Shown: positions 34,560 to 45,845 of the stretch, one piece after another
Layout: each line of letters starts with the position of its first letter
Position numbering within the stretch: the first letter of the stretch is position 1
DNA from: Echinostoma caproni
Taxonomy: Eukaryota; Platyhelminthes; Trematoda; Plagiorchiida; Echinostomatidae
Assembly (NCBI GenBank): GCA_900618425.1
Contig: UZAN01039493.1
Span: 17,036 to 81,035 of the forward strand
Length of the DNA stretch: 64,000 nt
Reading direction: 5' to 3'
The notes under the pieces: model-generated
What the model was told of the DNA's origin: nothing
The model's input: only the letters and a program-made list of their open reading frames with translations
Database searches by the model: none
Translations under genes and position numbers: made by a program

Positions 34560-35070
34560 AAATCACTTGCGGTTTTGAATCAATGATTTCCTCGAATAAA
34601 TTTGACAGAGGCCAGTAGTGTTATGCAGGATGTCTGCTGCAGCGACATTTCTTTCGCATATCATCAGGTACTTCGTGCGCATTACAAATAAACGTCATAT
34701 ATTTTTATGGGGTATGGTGACAAATAAATTCGCATATCCACGTGTTCTATTTTTCCCTCCTCGCCTTATACTCACTGAAACACATGCACACACACACACA
34801 TTAACACATTATTCTCACTCATAAGGGAACAATTTTCACCCATCAGATTAGGAGAAAAAAGTGTTGGTGAACTAGTTACACCATCTGGTGAACTAGTTGC
34901 ATGCGTCTCGCCTTAGAATACATTTGTCACCATACCCCATGAAAATAAATAATGTCCATTTATTATTCACATGAAGTAACTGATGACATGCGAAAGAAAT
35001 GTCGCTGCAGCAGACATCTTGCATAACACAGCACTTGCGATTTGACAATGTGCATGGATTGAAGCAAGTT
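34560..35070. repeat. Diverged inverted repeat with internal direct repeat
   Basis: Arms at about 34560-34735 and 34913-35070 are reverse complements. Shared strings include GATGTCTGCTGCAGCGACAT, TTTCTTTCGCAT and GGGGTATGGTGACAAAT. The spacer (about 180 bases) has an AC microsatellite and a duplicated 12-mer GGTGAACTAGTT at 34866 and 34887. No protein coding was seen. Confidence 0.8.
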
Positions 35071-37394
35071 ACCCACATTGTTTGAGTGAACGTATATTGT
35101 CCGAAGGTTTTGAAAACACAGTGTTATGATAAAAGTGAAACAGCATCTGTAGTATTGCTGGAACAAACTTCGCTTCTAAACACTTTATCCTTTAACTAGG
35201 AGCCACACATAAATGAGCTTGAGCAGGGTGATTATGATCTAGGAACTTTTATATTTCTCTACCAAAACGCCAGTATAATATTGTAGGTCCTTTACTATTG
35301 CTAAGTGAAACAGTAATTAAAGGCTCTTTACAGTCTCATTGCAAGGAAATCGCTTGAGACATAGGTTGGCTGCTTAGAGCGAAAGGGCCGATGATCAACC
35401 GCTGCACGTTAGTAAAACATCAATGAGCACAAAATGCACAACCGAATTCGGCGGTTCTTCTAAGGTTCGGTATTAAAACCATGTACATCCGTGAAATTAC
35501 GCATTTCGTCACGTAAACTATGAAACTAACAATAAGCTAAACTTTGTAATTAAAGTTATTTTTGTTGACCAAAAGTTAGATTTTAATTTTAACCTCATTA
35601 AAGCATTGGAGAGTAAAATTAGGACTTATTTGTTTTCACCAACGTTTTCCTTTGATACGTTTTATTTAACCCGGCACCAATGTCATTGTTAGTTATTCAT
35701 ATTGCTTCCGTACAGTGTGTTTGCAATTACACGTTCTTGCAAACGTACCTGCTCTGATCTTTAATCTGTAATCAGAAGCTCCGCTTTGAATACTTTCTTC
35801 TCCAATACTTCCTCGTTAGTTAAAGATTACTCAATAATTGTGGTTTATTTTTAATTTATCACTTTCTTTCACTCGGATATCGTCGCAAGGAGGCTACCAA
35901 ACTTAGTAAGGTTTTAATGAAAACATTCCGTTATTTTGAGTATTCATTTTCGGTTGATTCAATCATTATTTCAACTCCATGAATTTTCTGATGAAAACTT
36001 CGATTCTTGAGGTTAAAAAACTTGAGAAAATGACTGTGTGACGACGTCTCAGTGTATGTATGTACATGTGTCCGTTCGCTGTCTTCAAATACAGCGTTTC
36101 TATGCTATTCGCATGTTATGTGATAGCTGATAGGCTGTGACGTGAAGTAGCAAATGATACGATTGCGAGGGTTAGACCTGGTGGCTGACAGTTAAGTTTC
36201 CCCTTGCGGTTAAGTGGTGTACCTTTAATGTTACCAGATTCGTTTTTGGGGTGGAGCTATGGAAACCCCTTTTCGAAATCACGGGAACGGGTGAAGGTCA
36301 CTGAGTAGTCTTCTCATATAACATGGATATTAGGTAGTACCATTTTAATATTTAGCTGATCAGAATGTCCACCGTAATAACCTGGTTACTTCATTCTCGG
36401 TAGCCTCAAATACAATCAAAATACAGCTAACAAGTTATCTATATATATTATCACTGTACCGGTGATTCTATCTGTTTATATCTTATTCGCACTGCGTATC
36501 CAGTGGCCGAACTAAGTGCAAAGCGGTAGCCTCACATATGGAACTCACTTAACCACCAAGCAGCTGATTAGACAATTCTTCCTTTAGTTTATGTCCAATA
36601 TATTACCACCTACTTTGGTGAACTTGTTTTGGGGATAACAAATCGATCATCTCAACATCAGCCCTCAAGGTTGTGAATCAGCTGAGAGTGATTTTGATTT
36701 GACTCACGGTTACACTACGTTTCATTTAAGCAAAGTAACCATTACAATTTTTGATGACGAGCTAGAACATTAATTAACTAAACAACTGAGCAACCGAACA
36801 ACTGTTAACTATTTTGTATACCCGGCAAAAGTTCCGATTGTCACCCACCATTCAGGTCTAACCAGCGACACAGTGAATAAGCTCTAACAAGGACGAAACA
36901 GTGGTGAAGCGCTCTTTGTCTGCTTCTAGGTGAAACCGTTGACGTTTTGAATTATCAAACATATGGAGATTTAATATTCTTTTGAGGAGGGAATTTTAAA
37001 CAAAAGAGAGAGCACAGTTGTACACTTTGGGTCCTTTTATTCCACATGACAAAAGGAAAATGTATTTAAATGAGGAAATGTTTGCGTTACTCCATGGAAC
37101 ATAGGGCAGGAACCCTGGTTAGCAATTCTCTGAAAGACCTGTGGTTAGAAATACATATGTTGTTAGTCTTGGGATATAACCGGACCTTCCATTGGCAAAG
37201 TGAGCCTGAATGTTGCGAATCAATGAATAAAGTGAACGACTCCATAACATTTGTGTTCTACTCAGCAGAGCTTACATTGGGAAGTGCAGCTTAGTTAGAA
37301 TGTGTGAGACAACTAAACGAAATTATTACTATTTCTTTGGATTTCACGAAGATATTCTGTTGATCATTGAACAACGCAACATCCTCGGTTTCAG
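35071..37394. other. Non-coding stretch
   Basis: No recognisable gene, RNA or transposon domain was found on either strand. Confidence 0.45.
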
Positions 37395-37430
37395 ATGACA
37401 CAGATGCGATCGAGTTCCCCGAACATTTAG
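37395..37430 (+). CDS. Micro-exon candidate, plus strand, weak
   Basis: Acceptor CTCGGTTTCAG and donor TTTAG|GTAAGT bracket 36 bases. Entry phase 1 gives DTDAIEFPEHL with exit 1. It could link 19683-19769 straight to 43913-43978, but it conflicts with the longer chain through 42127-42277. It may be an alternative exon or chance. Confidence 0.25.
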   Translation: MTQMRSSSPNI

Positions 37431-37698
37431 GTAAGTGTCAGCAAAGAGGTCATCGACAATTTTTTTATTGATTTAACCATTATGATCTGCAAAACCGAAT
37501 GACCGGGCGGTCTAATACGTGTGCGATAAACCGATCCGTGATTAAAATGGCGTACCCGCATTATTCCTGTAGCTCCAGTGCGGCCTAACACGGGCAAAAT
37601 TGCTCAATTTGTATGTTTTTTTGCAAGCGATTAACTATCATTGCCTAATAATGTAAATAACTTCATGAACTGAAAATAACTTGAACGATCGCCACAGC

Positions 37699-37865
37699 CT
37701 ATGATTTATTTGGTGAATTCCAATTTTGTCCGAGGGAAGCCTCTTCGGGATTAGACAATTCGATTTTAAATGGTGGATTCCGTAACTCTGTAAATTGTGT
37801 TGATGGTTGAATGTGGAAAAATCTGAAATGTTCATTGAGCCCATATTGGCAAGCGGCTTCTCTAA
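37699..37865 (-). CDS. Terminal exon candidate, minus strand
   Basis: After ACTATTACTGTAG the minus strand is open for 54 codons in entry phase 1, REAACQYGLNEHFRFFHIQP through PPFKIELSNPEEASLGQNW, ending in TAG at 37699-37701. Entry phase 1 matches the exit of 49477-49689, so it could be an alternative 3' end of that gene. A second frame here is also open. No family is recognised. Confidence 0.33.
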
Positions 37866-38996
37866 CTACAGTAATAGTGTTTGGACAAGAGTGGCGGTAG
37901 ATCGCAAACATTTCTACCAGCAATAGTATGCAAGACCAGTTGTTACAGATCGTTCCCATCATCCTTAAGGTATTCGGCACTTTTGTCATCAATTTAACTT
38001 TTGTTGAAACGAAAGTGGTTAACCTTTTTAGAAGGCTTTTATTCAACCTTTTTTGCCTGGTAACGTTTCTCAGCTCTCTAACAAGTTTTCATAAAACCCA
38101 CAGTCATATTGCACCCGCGTCATTGATAATTTTCTCAGTCGAGCATTTTCCTGCACCAATTCGAGTTCCTTTCACAAAATGAACATTAAATTGAATTTAA
38201 GCTTCAATGGATTTTAAAGAACTATTGGGTGTAAAATTAGCATACCGATTGACGACTGTCAACTGAATAATAGTATTTCACTAACCTTCCGTTATTTGGA
38301 ACTGCATATTGCGCTACCCAGCGGCTGAGGGTTTCTCTCACCCTCTTTGGCTGGCTTCTTAACTCAGTGATCTTTATAGCCAAAAGTTAATTTCCAAGGC
38401 TTCATAAGGCCTCAAATACTTTCGTTCATTTCAATTCGTATTCAACAATTTGCGTGTTTTTTTAAAATAAAGTGCAAACAGAGTTTTTAGCTCCCGATCG
38501 TTCATGAGGAAGCCATTTGTGTTACTATTGTGCAAGCCACCTCACATGGAAGATGGTAACATTTACTGATTGACTTTTGGTTAACAATGGTCTTCAGATA
38601 TGTTCACGCAGTGTTTTCAGCCATTTGACTCCAGTAAACAACATCACACCTAGTCAGGTTTTCTCGCAGATTTGATTCTACTATGCAAATTTGACCTTCT
38701 AGGCCAGATGTTAATTCGAATTCGACTGATATCTAAACAAACCTGAATTATTGATTTTGATCATTCCCTGTATTAACTAGTTTGCATGTTGGTACTGCAC
38801 ACGCGATCTATGCGGTGGGTTTGGAGTAAAATCACCGGATGGGACGGTGAACATGCACTAGTGATGAGCTCTACCGATAACTGACTTCAGGTCTAGTACT
38901 CCCTTAGTATATGGGTGATGTCTAAGCTCGATAATGTGCAAGAGAAAACTCTATGTGAACTGCGGTCAGTACAAATCAATATAATTTATATCTTAC

Positions 38997-39073
38997 CACT
39001 ACTCCCCAGTAATTGTAGGTGATAAAGTCAAAATGCGTTATTTCGGTTCCGACACTGATTATACCAACCGGTA
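38997..39073 (-). CDS. Exon candidate, unknown minus-strand gene
   Basis: Acceptor ATAATTGTAG and donor GTAAGA enclose 77 bases that are open only with entry phase 1. They read PVGIISVGTEITHFDFITYN then YWGVV, with exit phase 0. The entry matches the exit of 49477-49689. The peptide is hydrophobic with aromatic residues, unlike the plus-strand gene. The protein is not recognised. Confidence 0.42.
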
Positions 39074-39924
39074 CTACAATTATTGTGACAAACAAGCATT
39101 CTTTAAAAACCACGCATTGTGTCCGAGAGGAAATATTGATATCCTTCTATATAGGTGACTTAATAATAATAATAATAAGGCTAATGTCCAGGTAGACATT
39201 TGGAGTGGATTACTAGCAGTGGTCCATGGTCATCTTAGATGTTCCTGCAGAGCATAAGTGATATTTATTTAAAAGTATGCATCTTTGAGAATGAAATCAA
39301 AACATAAACCAATAACTAATTTCCCTCTGTACATTTCCGTCAAATCGATTTTCGCTATGCAATTTATGATAGCAATTACTACAGACGATATTCCAAGAGA
39401 CGGAACAGTCAGCTTCAAACAACTTACTATGCTTCAAGCCTTCGGATAATGTTCCTTTTTATTCTACCTGAGAGAATATCACAAAAAGACTCCTATTATT
39501 CCAATATTGAAATTGACTGAGCGACGATGAAGCCAGTACATAAAAAACATCTGGATTCCGACCTAAGAAGAAATCTTGATTGTGTGCCAAGAATTATACC
39601 CCTTGATCAATCTAACCAAATCTATGTGTAGCGGATATTTAATTGCTAAAATAGTTCGTCTTTCAAAGTGAATTGTTGAACGAAACTAAAGGAATAACTT
39701 AAACCCAATGGTTGTCACTAGCTTTTAGCCTTCTTGTTATTCGTTGAGATGGAAAGTCATTTATCCCCAACAGCAACGCATTGCAGTTTGTGGCACGACG
39801 GAATCTAAAAATCTACCCTGGACCTCCAAAACACTTGGTGAGGTCTAACCGGTGAATTTGGGTAGCACATCCATATTTGGGAAGTGCCGAGCAAACAAAG
39901 CGTAAACTAAAAATCTAAGTATTT

Positions 39925-40040
39925 CACAGTTGGCTCTACCCGGTTGGGTCTCACCAGAAAGGCGGGAAGGCATTGACTTAACTGAGAATCGAATCCGGGA
40001 ACTCACAGGGTAGAATGCAAGCATGCAACCCAACCAACCG
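39925..40040 (-). repeat. tRNA-derived SINE, copy 2
   Basis: On the minus strand a tRNA-like 5' part has a D-arm-like GGCGGTTGGTTGGGTTGC and a B-box-like CCCGGATTCGATTCTC (39984-39999). About 40 bases later comes CTGGTGAGACCCAACCGGGT (39938-39957), the family's hammerhead-like segment, with the core CTGATGA changed to CTGGTGA. Such an order (pol III promoter, then hammerhead) is known in the schistosome Sm-alpha SINE. The frame at 39845-40033 is a shadow of this repeat. Confidence 0.6.
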
Positions 40041-40273
40041 CCAGCTGATTGGACTGATTACCTTGTATTGGACCCGAATCTTTGCGATAATGTTCGATTT
40101 TGAGTTTCACCTACTATTTGAGCCATGTTTATTGCAACCAACTAACTGTTGCAGATGGGACAATTCCGTCCTGAACCTGGCGATTCAGTACCCCACAATG
40201 TTCTGTGAGCCTTACTACTGCACTTACTCACACGTGCTTCCCATCCGAAAATAACTGCTTGTTGAGACTTCAG

Positions 40274-40393
40274 CTCACACATACGACTAATCTGTTTTAC
40301 CGGTCACACTTAAGACAAAGCCATGCAACGCATCCAAATGATGGTGAAAGATTTCCCCGTTGTTGCTGGTTTCGCGCCAAAATAGAAACATCG
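40274..40393 (+). CDS. Exon candidate, plus strand, does not fit the main chain
   Basis: After GAGACTTCAG, 120 bases are open in phase 0 and end at GTGGGT. The peptide starts LTHTTNLFYRSHLRQSHATH and ends CCWFRAKIETS. Entry and exit phase 0 do not fit 37430 or 42127, and the acceptor lacks a pyrimidine tract. It could be chance or part of another transcript. Confidence 0.22.
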
Positions 40394-40399
40394 GTGGGT

Positions 40400-42126
40400 G
40401 AATAGTTAGGTTAAAATATATATGTATCAAAACTACACCTCGATAAACAAAGATGATGATAATACAACAGTAATCAATGAATTGCAGCAAACGGTACAAA
40501 TCATCTTGGATAGCTCACATGTCTCCCGTTTGCATTCAGGTTCTTTTGATGAAGAGCATCAACAAAGCTGTAAAAGAACTTTATCGTCCTTCCCAAGTAG
40601 TTAAAACGCGTGAGAGAGTATTTCATTATACATGATAAATGCAACCCTATGTCATAAGTGAATGACAGATCAATTATTCAAAAACATAATAGATCAACTA
40701 AAGATGCTTAAAATACACCATGCTTTTGTTATTATTTTGGAATGGCCTTGCAACTGTTGTGCACAAATTTCACCGTTTCATAGTTACTCCAAATGATTGA
40801 GATTGTGAGAAAGCCTTATATGAACAGTCAAAGTTTCATGTAGTTTACGTGCATACTTAATTATCTTCATTATGGTAATCACGTCATAACTTATTTGAAT
40901 TGAATGTAATTAGAATAATAATTAGACAATCAATTAGATTAAATTATTTTCAAACACGACAGAATAGAATGAATTGCATCGTGATTAATTTGCCTATATT
41001 AATATTAGCTTTTCATTTTTAAATAGCATCCATCAGCTCACGGGGTCAAAATTAGCAATTCATCGTCTCCATTAAAGATTTACTTAATACTCACATCACT
41101 CTAAATAGTAATAGTCTGTTTTTTGGCAGTACTTTACTTTCTTTTCGTGAAAGTATGCTCGTCAATTTGTCGATCACGTAGATACTCAGGGACTAATGGC
41201 AGTCTGGATGCATCTGGATGCATACTCGGTAATACAGAGATGATCACAAGATTGGAAGCATCCCATTAGTGCATGTTTTTCTGCATCGTGTGACTGGTGC
41301 ACAGTCACATCTGTGTTGTCATAACCCAGAAGCTTCTTCTGGCATTTGCATCCCAGTTATCTGTGAGATTAAAACAAGCTTGAGTTGAATTATACTTATC
41401 TGACTCAAAACATTTAAAATTGTTTCATCATTTGCTATAACCATGATTATTGTGCTTCAAAATGTGTTAATGTTTCCGAAAAATTGTTGTTTGGTGATAC
41501 CTGTTGGTTGGTTAGAGCTGAACATCCTTCAGACTTTACCTTCGAACACATTCTGTAGCTTTTTCGTGGACGTTAGAAGGATGGCCAGTTACAATCTATC
41601 ACTGGAAATCATCCCACACCACTAGTCACAAGTAACTGTGATTTCAATCTGAATTACAGTTTTTGTTTAGTTTGAATGTGAAGCTGCTATTTTTACAGCA
41701 AAATCAAAATAATGGGATTAAATATCCAATTGTAATAAATGATGTCCAGGCTGGGTCAGATTAAGTTAGACATTTGCTTCATTCCAACCATGGGTAAACA
41801 TTCAGCAAATAACACATAAATGAGGCAGCAAAACTAAAAACTGGGAACACGTTGTTTACACAGTTTATTCAATCCGTTTTCAGTTCATTGTGAATACGTT
41901 CAGCCTAACGGAATAATCTGCAACGTAAAGTCAAACCGGGGAAATGTGTACAGAACTAAGGGTGTAGTTTTAGAGAACGTCCTCGGTGTTTTGGTAACCA
42001 TGTTCATCGGAACAGGGTAGTCTATAGATGACACCGCCTGTGTACTTAATGGTTAGGAACTCCGAAAATTTAGTAAATTGGACGAACAAAAGGGAAGTAG
42101 AAAATAAACAGCCTCGTGCCTTGCAG
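40400..42126. other. Non-coding stretch
   Basis: Nothing was recognised apart from a short direct duplication (TGGATGCATC twice, near 41204-41223). Confidence 0.45.
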
Positions 42127-42277
42127 AACACCAGCAGAAGCGGGCTACTTAGTCAGAGAATTGACAATAAAAACGCTTGATAGTGAGGGGGTGTGCGATG
42201 AAATGTTAACGGACACCAAATATTCGCAAACGGATTTGGGGTCAATAGATGATTCATTAAGCATTTCACTTAGAATG
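42127..42277 (+). CDS. Exon of plus-strand gene, unknown hydrophilic protein
   Basis: Acceptor TCGTGCCTTGCAG and donor AATG|GTATTT enclose 151 bases that are open in only one phase (entry 2, exit 0). The 50 codons read TPAEAGYLVRELTIKTLDSE, then GVCDEMLTDTKYSQTDLGSI and DDSLSISLRM. The length, splice edges and codon-like composition make it a good exon. It is acidic and Ser/Thr-rich. No domain is recognised. Confidence 0.55.
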
Positions 42278-42611
42278 GTATTTTTAGGAACTTTTAGTGG
42301 AGATAAAAATTTCGCAGATCAAACACAGTAAACGGTTGACCTTGACGTTATCACTGATTAATACTTTCCGAATGTTTATTATTGTTCCAAAACGACAAAG
42401 GATGTGCAAAGATAGCTTTGAGTTGATCTGACAAACAAAATCCCAATAACTGTGGACTTAAGCACATACGATTTGTGGGAATTCAGATGCTGAATGACAT
42501 GCTTAATAACCTAAATGGATATCACTCCTACTTTCCACCACCGTGTCCCCTGGTTTGAGTTCCGATTTGTTTGATAGGGATAGACCAGTGATGATTGTCA
42601 AAAGAAACAAA

Positions 42612-42868
42612 AACTGTTCAAATTAAAGTCTTATTGTGAAATTTTGAAAAGGTAATTAGCCTCGGTGGTATTTGAACCCATGCAATGTGCCTCTGTAATT
42701 TGGGTGATCGATTTTAATGTGAAAAATATCAGTGTTCTGCTTCTTAGGTATGCTGATAGGCTTGAGCTGTAGAAAATCGTAGGCAATGTCCTTGCGTGGG
42801 TTCAAACCCCACCGAGGTTTTTAAGCTTCCCACAATTTCAACAAAAAACAAAAATCTGTCAAAACTTG
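42612..42868. repeat. Inverted repeat built from a tRNA-like T-arm
   Basis: Arms at about 42612-42700 and 42762-42868 are reverse complements. The right arm reads GCGTGGGTTCAAACCCCACC followed by GAGGTT, and the left arm carries its diverged complement (GGTATTTGAACCCATGC). GCGTGGGTTCAAACCCCAC resembles the T-arm and B box of tRNA-Leu. No intact tRNA cloverleaf could be drawn, so these look like opposed tRNA-derived repeats rather than a gene. Confidence 0.65.
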
Positions 42869-43083
42869 CAAATAGTAATCTGACAAGTTCATTCTGCATA
42901 ACCAATCTATGTGAAACACAAAACCAACTAGTTGCCAACTAAAGGATTTCATTCCACCCAGGTTTCGTGAAAATTCACTCCTTAGTGGTGTGCACTGGTC
43001 ACCCTAAACACCGAGATGCGTGTCGAAAGAACGTGAACTGCAGTTTATTGAATAAACAATAAAATAAAAATTCTATTCTGCAG

Positions 43084-43111
43084 AGAATGACTATTCCCAC
43101 TTTTGATCTGA
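43084..43111 (+). CDS. Micro-exon candidate, plus-strand gene, weak
   Basis: Acceptor TTCTATTCTGCAG and donor GTTAAT enclose 28 bases reading RMTIPTFDL in phase 0, exit 1. It is the only candidate I found that converts the exit phase 0 of 42127-42277 to the entry phase 1 of 43913-43978. Confidence 0.25.
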
Positions 43112-43912
43112 GTTAATCTTTGACTCTGATTCTGATCCACCTGAAGTGCAAAAATTATCTTTTTATAGTAAAATTAAAATTGTTGGTGATAATAGCGGTA
43201 CGTATAATATTTTGATGCTGCCGTGGCGAATATATTCAAATACCATATCTCTCTGATCTCAGACATTACTGTGTATAATTGTAGGAAATAAGGTCAACTT
43301 ACGGGGTAAAAAAATAAAGAGGCTTTTGTTAAAACTGAGAGCAACGGATCTAATTGACTCGCCATGTTGGGCCCGTAGAAGTCACGTGCACCAGTGGGTT
43401 ATGAATGAGTGAGCCATGCCAAAGTGATCGAAGAGGACTGTTTGGAGAAGCGAAGGGGATCAATAATGTGTCAATTAGGCTGGGTTCTGTCACTGATGAA
43501 TCAAAATCAGCGAGATATATTTGGCATTCATGGCATCCGCGAAATGCGTTGGTTCATCACGATGACTGATATCCGTTTCGTTCAGATAACCACGTAATTT
43601 GGCATACTTGAGATTTGGGTAGTTTCATGAATACAGTCATGCTACTACTTCTTGGAAACATAGATCTGTCAGTTATATCATTTTTTATTTGACTAGGCAA
43701 AATATGTATAAGCAGCAGTCGAGAGGATGGGGCCGCCAAATCATAATCCACCATTCAAACTGTGAACATAAATTCCTTATCATGGTATTTGCTTCAGTTT
43801 TGGGTCAATAACATGTTTACCGCTAAATAAAAACTGGTATTAATTCATTTATTCTTTTTGTTGATAATGGTGGTTCTAAATAATTTTCCGTTTTGTGCTA
43901 TTTTCGTTTCAG

Positions 43913-43978
43913 TGGAGCGACTTAGGGATTTAAGTCGCAAACTAAACTATATTGAGGAATCTTCCACCGAAACTGATG
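43913..43978 (+). CDS. Exon of plus-strand gene
   Basis: Acceptor TATTTTCGTTTCAG and donor GATG|GTACGT bracket 66 bases. They are open only with entry phase 1, giving ERLRDLSRKLNYIEESSTET then D and exit phase 1. The charged Leu-spaced start (ERLRDLSRKL) could be a short helix, and the tail is acidic. Phase fits the next exon at 44816-44862. Confidence 0.6.
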
Positions 43979-44815
43979 GTACGTTCTTTAACTTGGTTTC
44001 CCTTTGAATTCCGCCCGTTACCTGTGTTGAATGCTGAATCCGAGCAACCGAGTTTCCCTATTTTTACCAATCTTTTTTTTCCTTTCCATGAAATAATAAG
44101 TGCTGCCAAAGGGCAGAGAAACCAATCCTTTTTATCAAATCAATATGGTGCAAACTTAATATCAGTAAATGAATCATAGATTCAAACTAAGAATAATTCA
44201 CCAAGACTTTTTTCATAGGGCAACGATGTTTTACAGAGACTTTGTCAAGAAAATTCATTATTTTAATGTCTGACCTCTTTGGTAGAAATAAGCATTCATT
44301 TGAGGTCAAATGAATAGCGAACCAACAGTTGCTACTGCTGTCACTGTGTATTTTTGTCGCATTTAAGTCAGCATCAAATTTTGTCGGTTTTCTCAGAGTA
44401 TTTTATGTGATTTTGTTAGCTGCTCCCTGAAATATGCGCATGCTGACGCGCATCTGAAGACTTCATTATGGCGTGTTTTTGCAAGGTTATAATCACTTAA
44501 CTGAAAATGAAATGAAGACTATACGCCTCCAGGAAACAGAAAAGTTGAAGAGATAAATTCAAAAAGCCTCACCCCATTTGAATTTCTTGTTTGTTGAAAC
44601 ATTTTTGACCTCTATTCAATTTCTGATACATTTGATGTACAACCAACCCATCAACTGTGATTGAACAAAAGCCAATTAAACTGAAGTTGGAGAATCTACA
44701 TATATAAACTGCTGGAATTTGTTTTCTATTGTCTTTCTTTAACAATCAGTTGATATCATCCGAATAATTATTTTCTTCAAAATATATTCCAGCTTCTCAT
44801 TCTCCTTTATTTCAG

Positions 44816-44862
44816 AACCGTTTCAGACAACCTATCGCAGACTGCCAAGAGTCATACCACTT
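44816..44862 (+). CDS. Exon of plus-strand gene
   Basis: A strong acceptor (TCTCCTTTATTTCAG) and donor CTT|GTGAGC bracket 47 bases. Entry phase 1 gives PFQTTYRRLPRVIPL with exit 0. This joins in phase to 43913-43978 and 45678-45845. Confidence 0.5.
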
Positions 44863-45057
44863 GTGAGCTTCTCTCAACAAAGGCTCGACATTTCAAAATT
44901 TAGGACTTTTATTTTATTTACGTTTTTCTCTGCACCTTGACTTGTTCAAATTGTTCAAAGAATAGAAAAACATGATAGAAAGTATCGCTTTTAGTATCCT
45001 CTAATCGTGCCAGTGAAATGTTAGATATTGTATTTTGTTTGTACTTGAATATGCAGC

Positions 45058-45261
45058 ATGTCGTGCTCTATAAAAGAATGCTTAAATAACCGGCCCGGAC
45101 CACAATCATTATCGGATAGGAGGTTTTCATGGAGAGGGTCTATAGACGATTTAAAAGGCAGCCAAACTCAATCGAAAGATTCCGAGATGCATCAATGTGA
45201 CACATTCCCAATTCAAAATCTGAAAATTTGTGATCATGATTGTTCCCAATTTTCTATTTGA
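45058..45261 (+). CDS. Open frame after an acceptor, role unclear
   Basis: Right after GAATATGCAG an ATG-led frame of 67 codons reads MSCSIKECLNNRPGPQSLSD then RRFSWRGSIDDLKGSQTQSK, ending in TGA. The peptide looks genuine and matches the gene's style. But its phase (entry 2) does not fit the neighbouring exons and no good donor precedes the stop. It may be an alternative start or terminal exon, or chance. Confidence 0.3.
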   Translation: MSCSIKECLNNRPGPQSLSDRRFSWRGSIDDLKGSQTQSKDSEMHQCDTFPIQNLKICDHDCSQFSI

Positions 45262-45677
45262 AATTGGTAAAAGTTATTCGCAATTTGTCTGCGTGCTTTT
45301 AGTCACTCCTCCGGTAACAGGAGATTTGTTCATGGGCAATGTCATGTCCTTTTTCTAATTCAGCGACTGAACAGTTTGTCGTTAGTCTCCAAACAAGAAC
45401 GCATTTTTCAGCCACCACAAGTGTGACGTGTTTTAGATTAACTAAACAGTGTCCTAATTAATTAATAGCGGGTTGAAGCATGAGGTTATTTGAAGGAAAC
45501 TGGAATATTAAGCAAGAAAATAAACTAAACAAATTCAATATCAGAAAATAGGTATTATTCGAATGCATTCCATCATGAAACATTCCAAGAATCATGATAT
45601 TTTTTCCGAGAAAAAGGCTCAGTTAGCCACTACAAACTCTGATTGCAAGTTCGTTCGCACCGCATCATTCTTTTCAG

Positions 45678-45845
45678 GAGTCGGAGCTGACTAACCACAT
45701 CTATCGGACTGATTCCGTGCCCGAACAACTTACGTCATCCAATGTGATTATTGTATCCGGAGAAAAACTGCAACCGGTCAATTGGAGACTCAGCAAGCGC
45801 AAGCACAAAAGACATCACTCACTAGTACCCAATAAGAATCACTTG
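45678..45845 (+). CDS. Exon of plus-strand gene with basic patch
   Basis: Acceptor CATTCTTTTCAG and donor TTG|GTAAGA bracket 168 bases, 56 codons, phase 0 to 0. It starts ESELTNHIYRTDSVPEQLTS. Near the end is a strongly basic run WRLSKRKHKRHHSLVPNKNH that could act as a nuclear localisation or acidic-lipid binding patch. This is one of the best-defined exons of the window. Confidence 0.65.
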
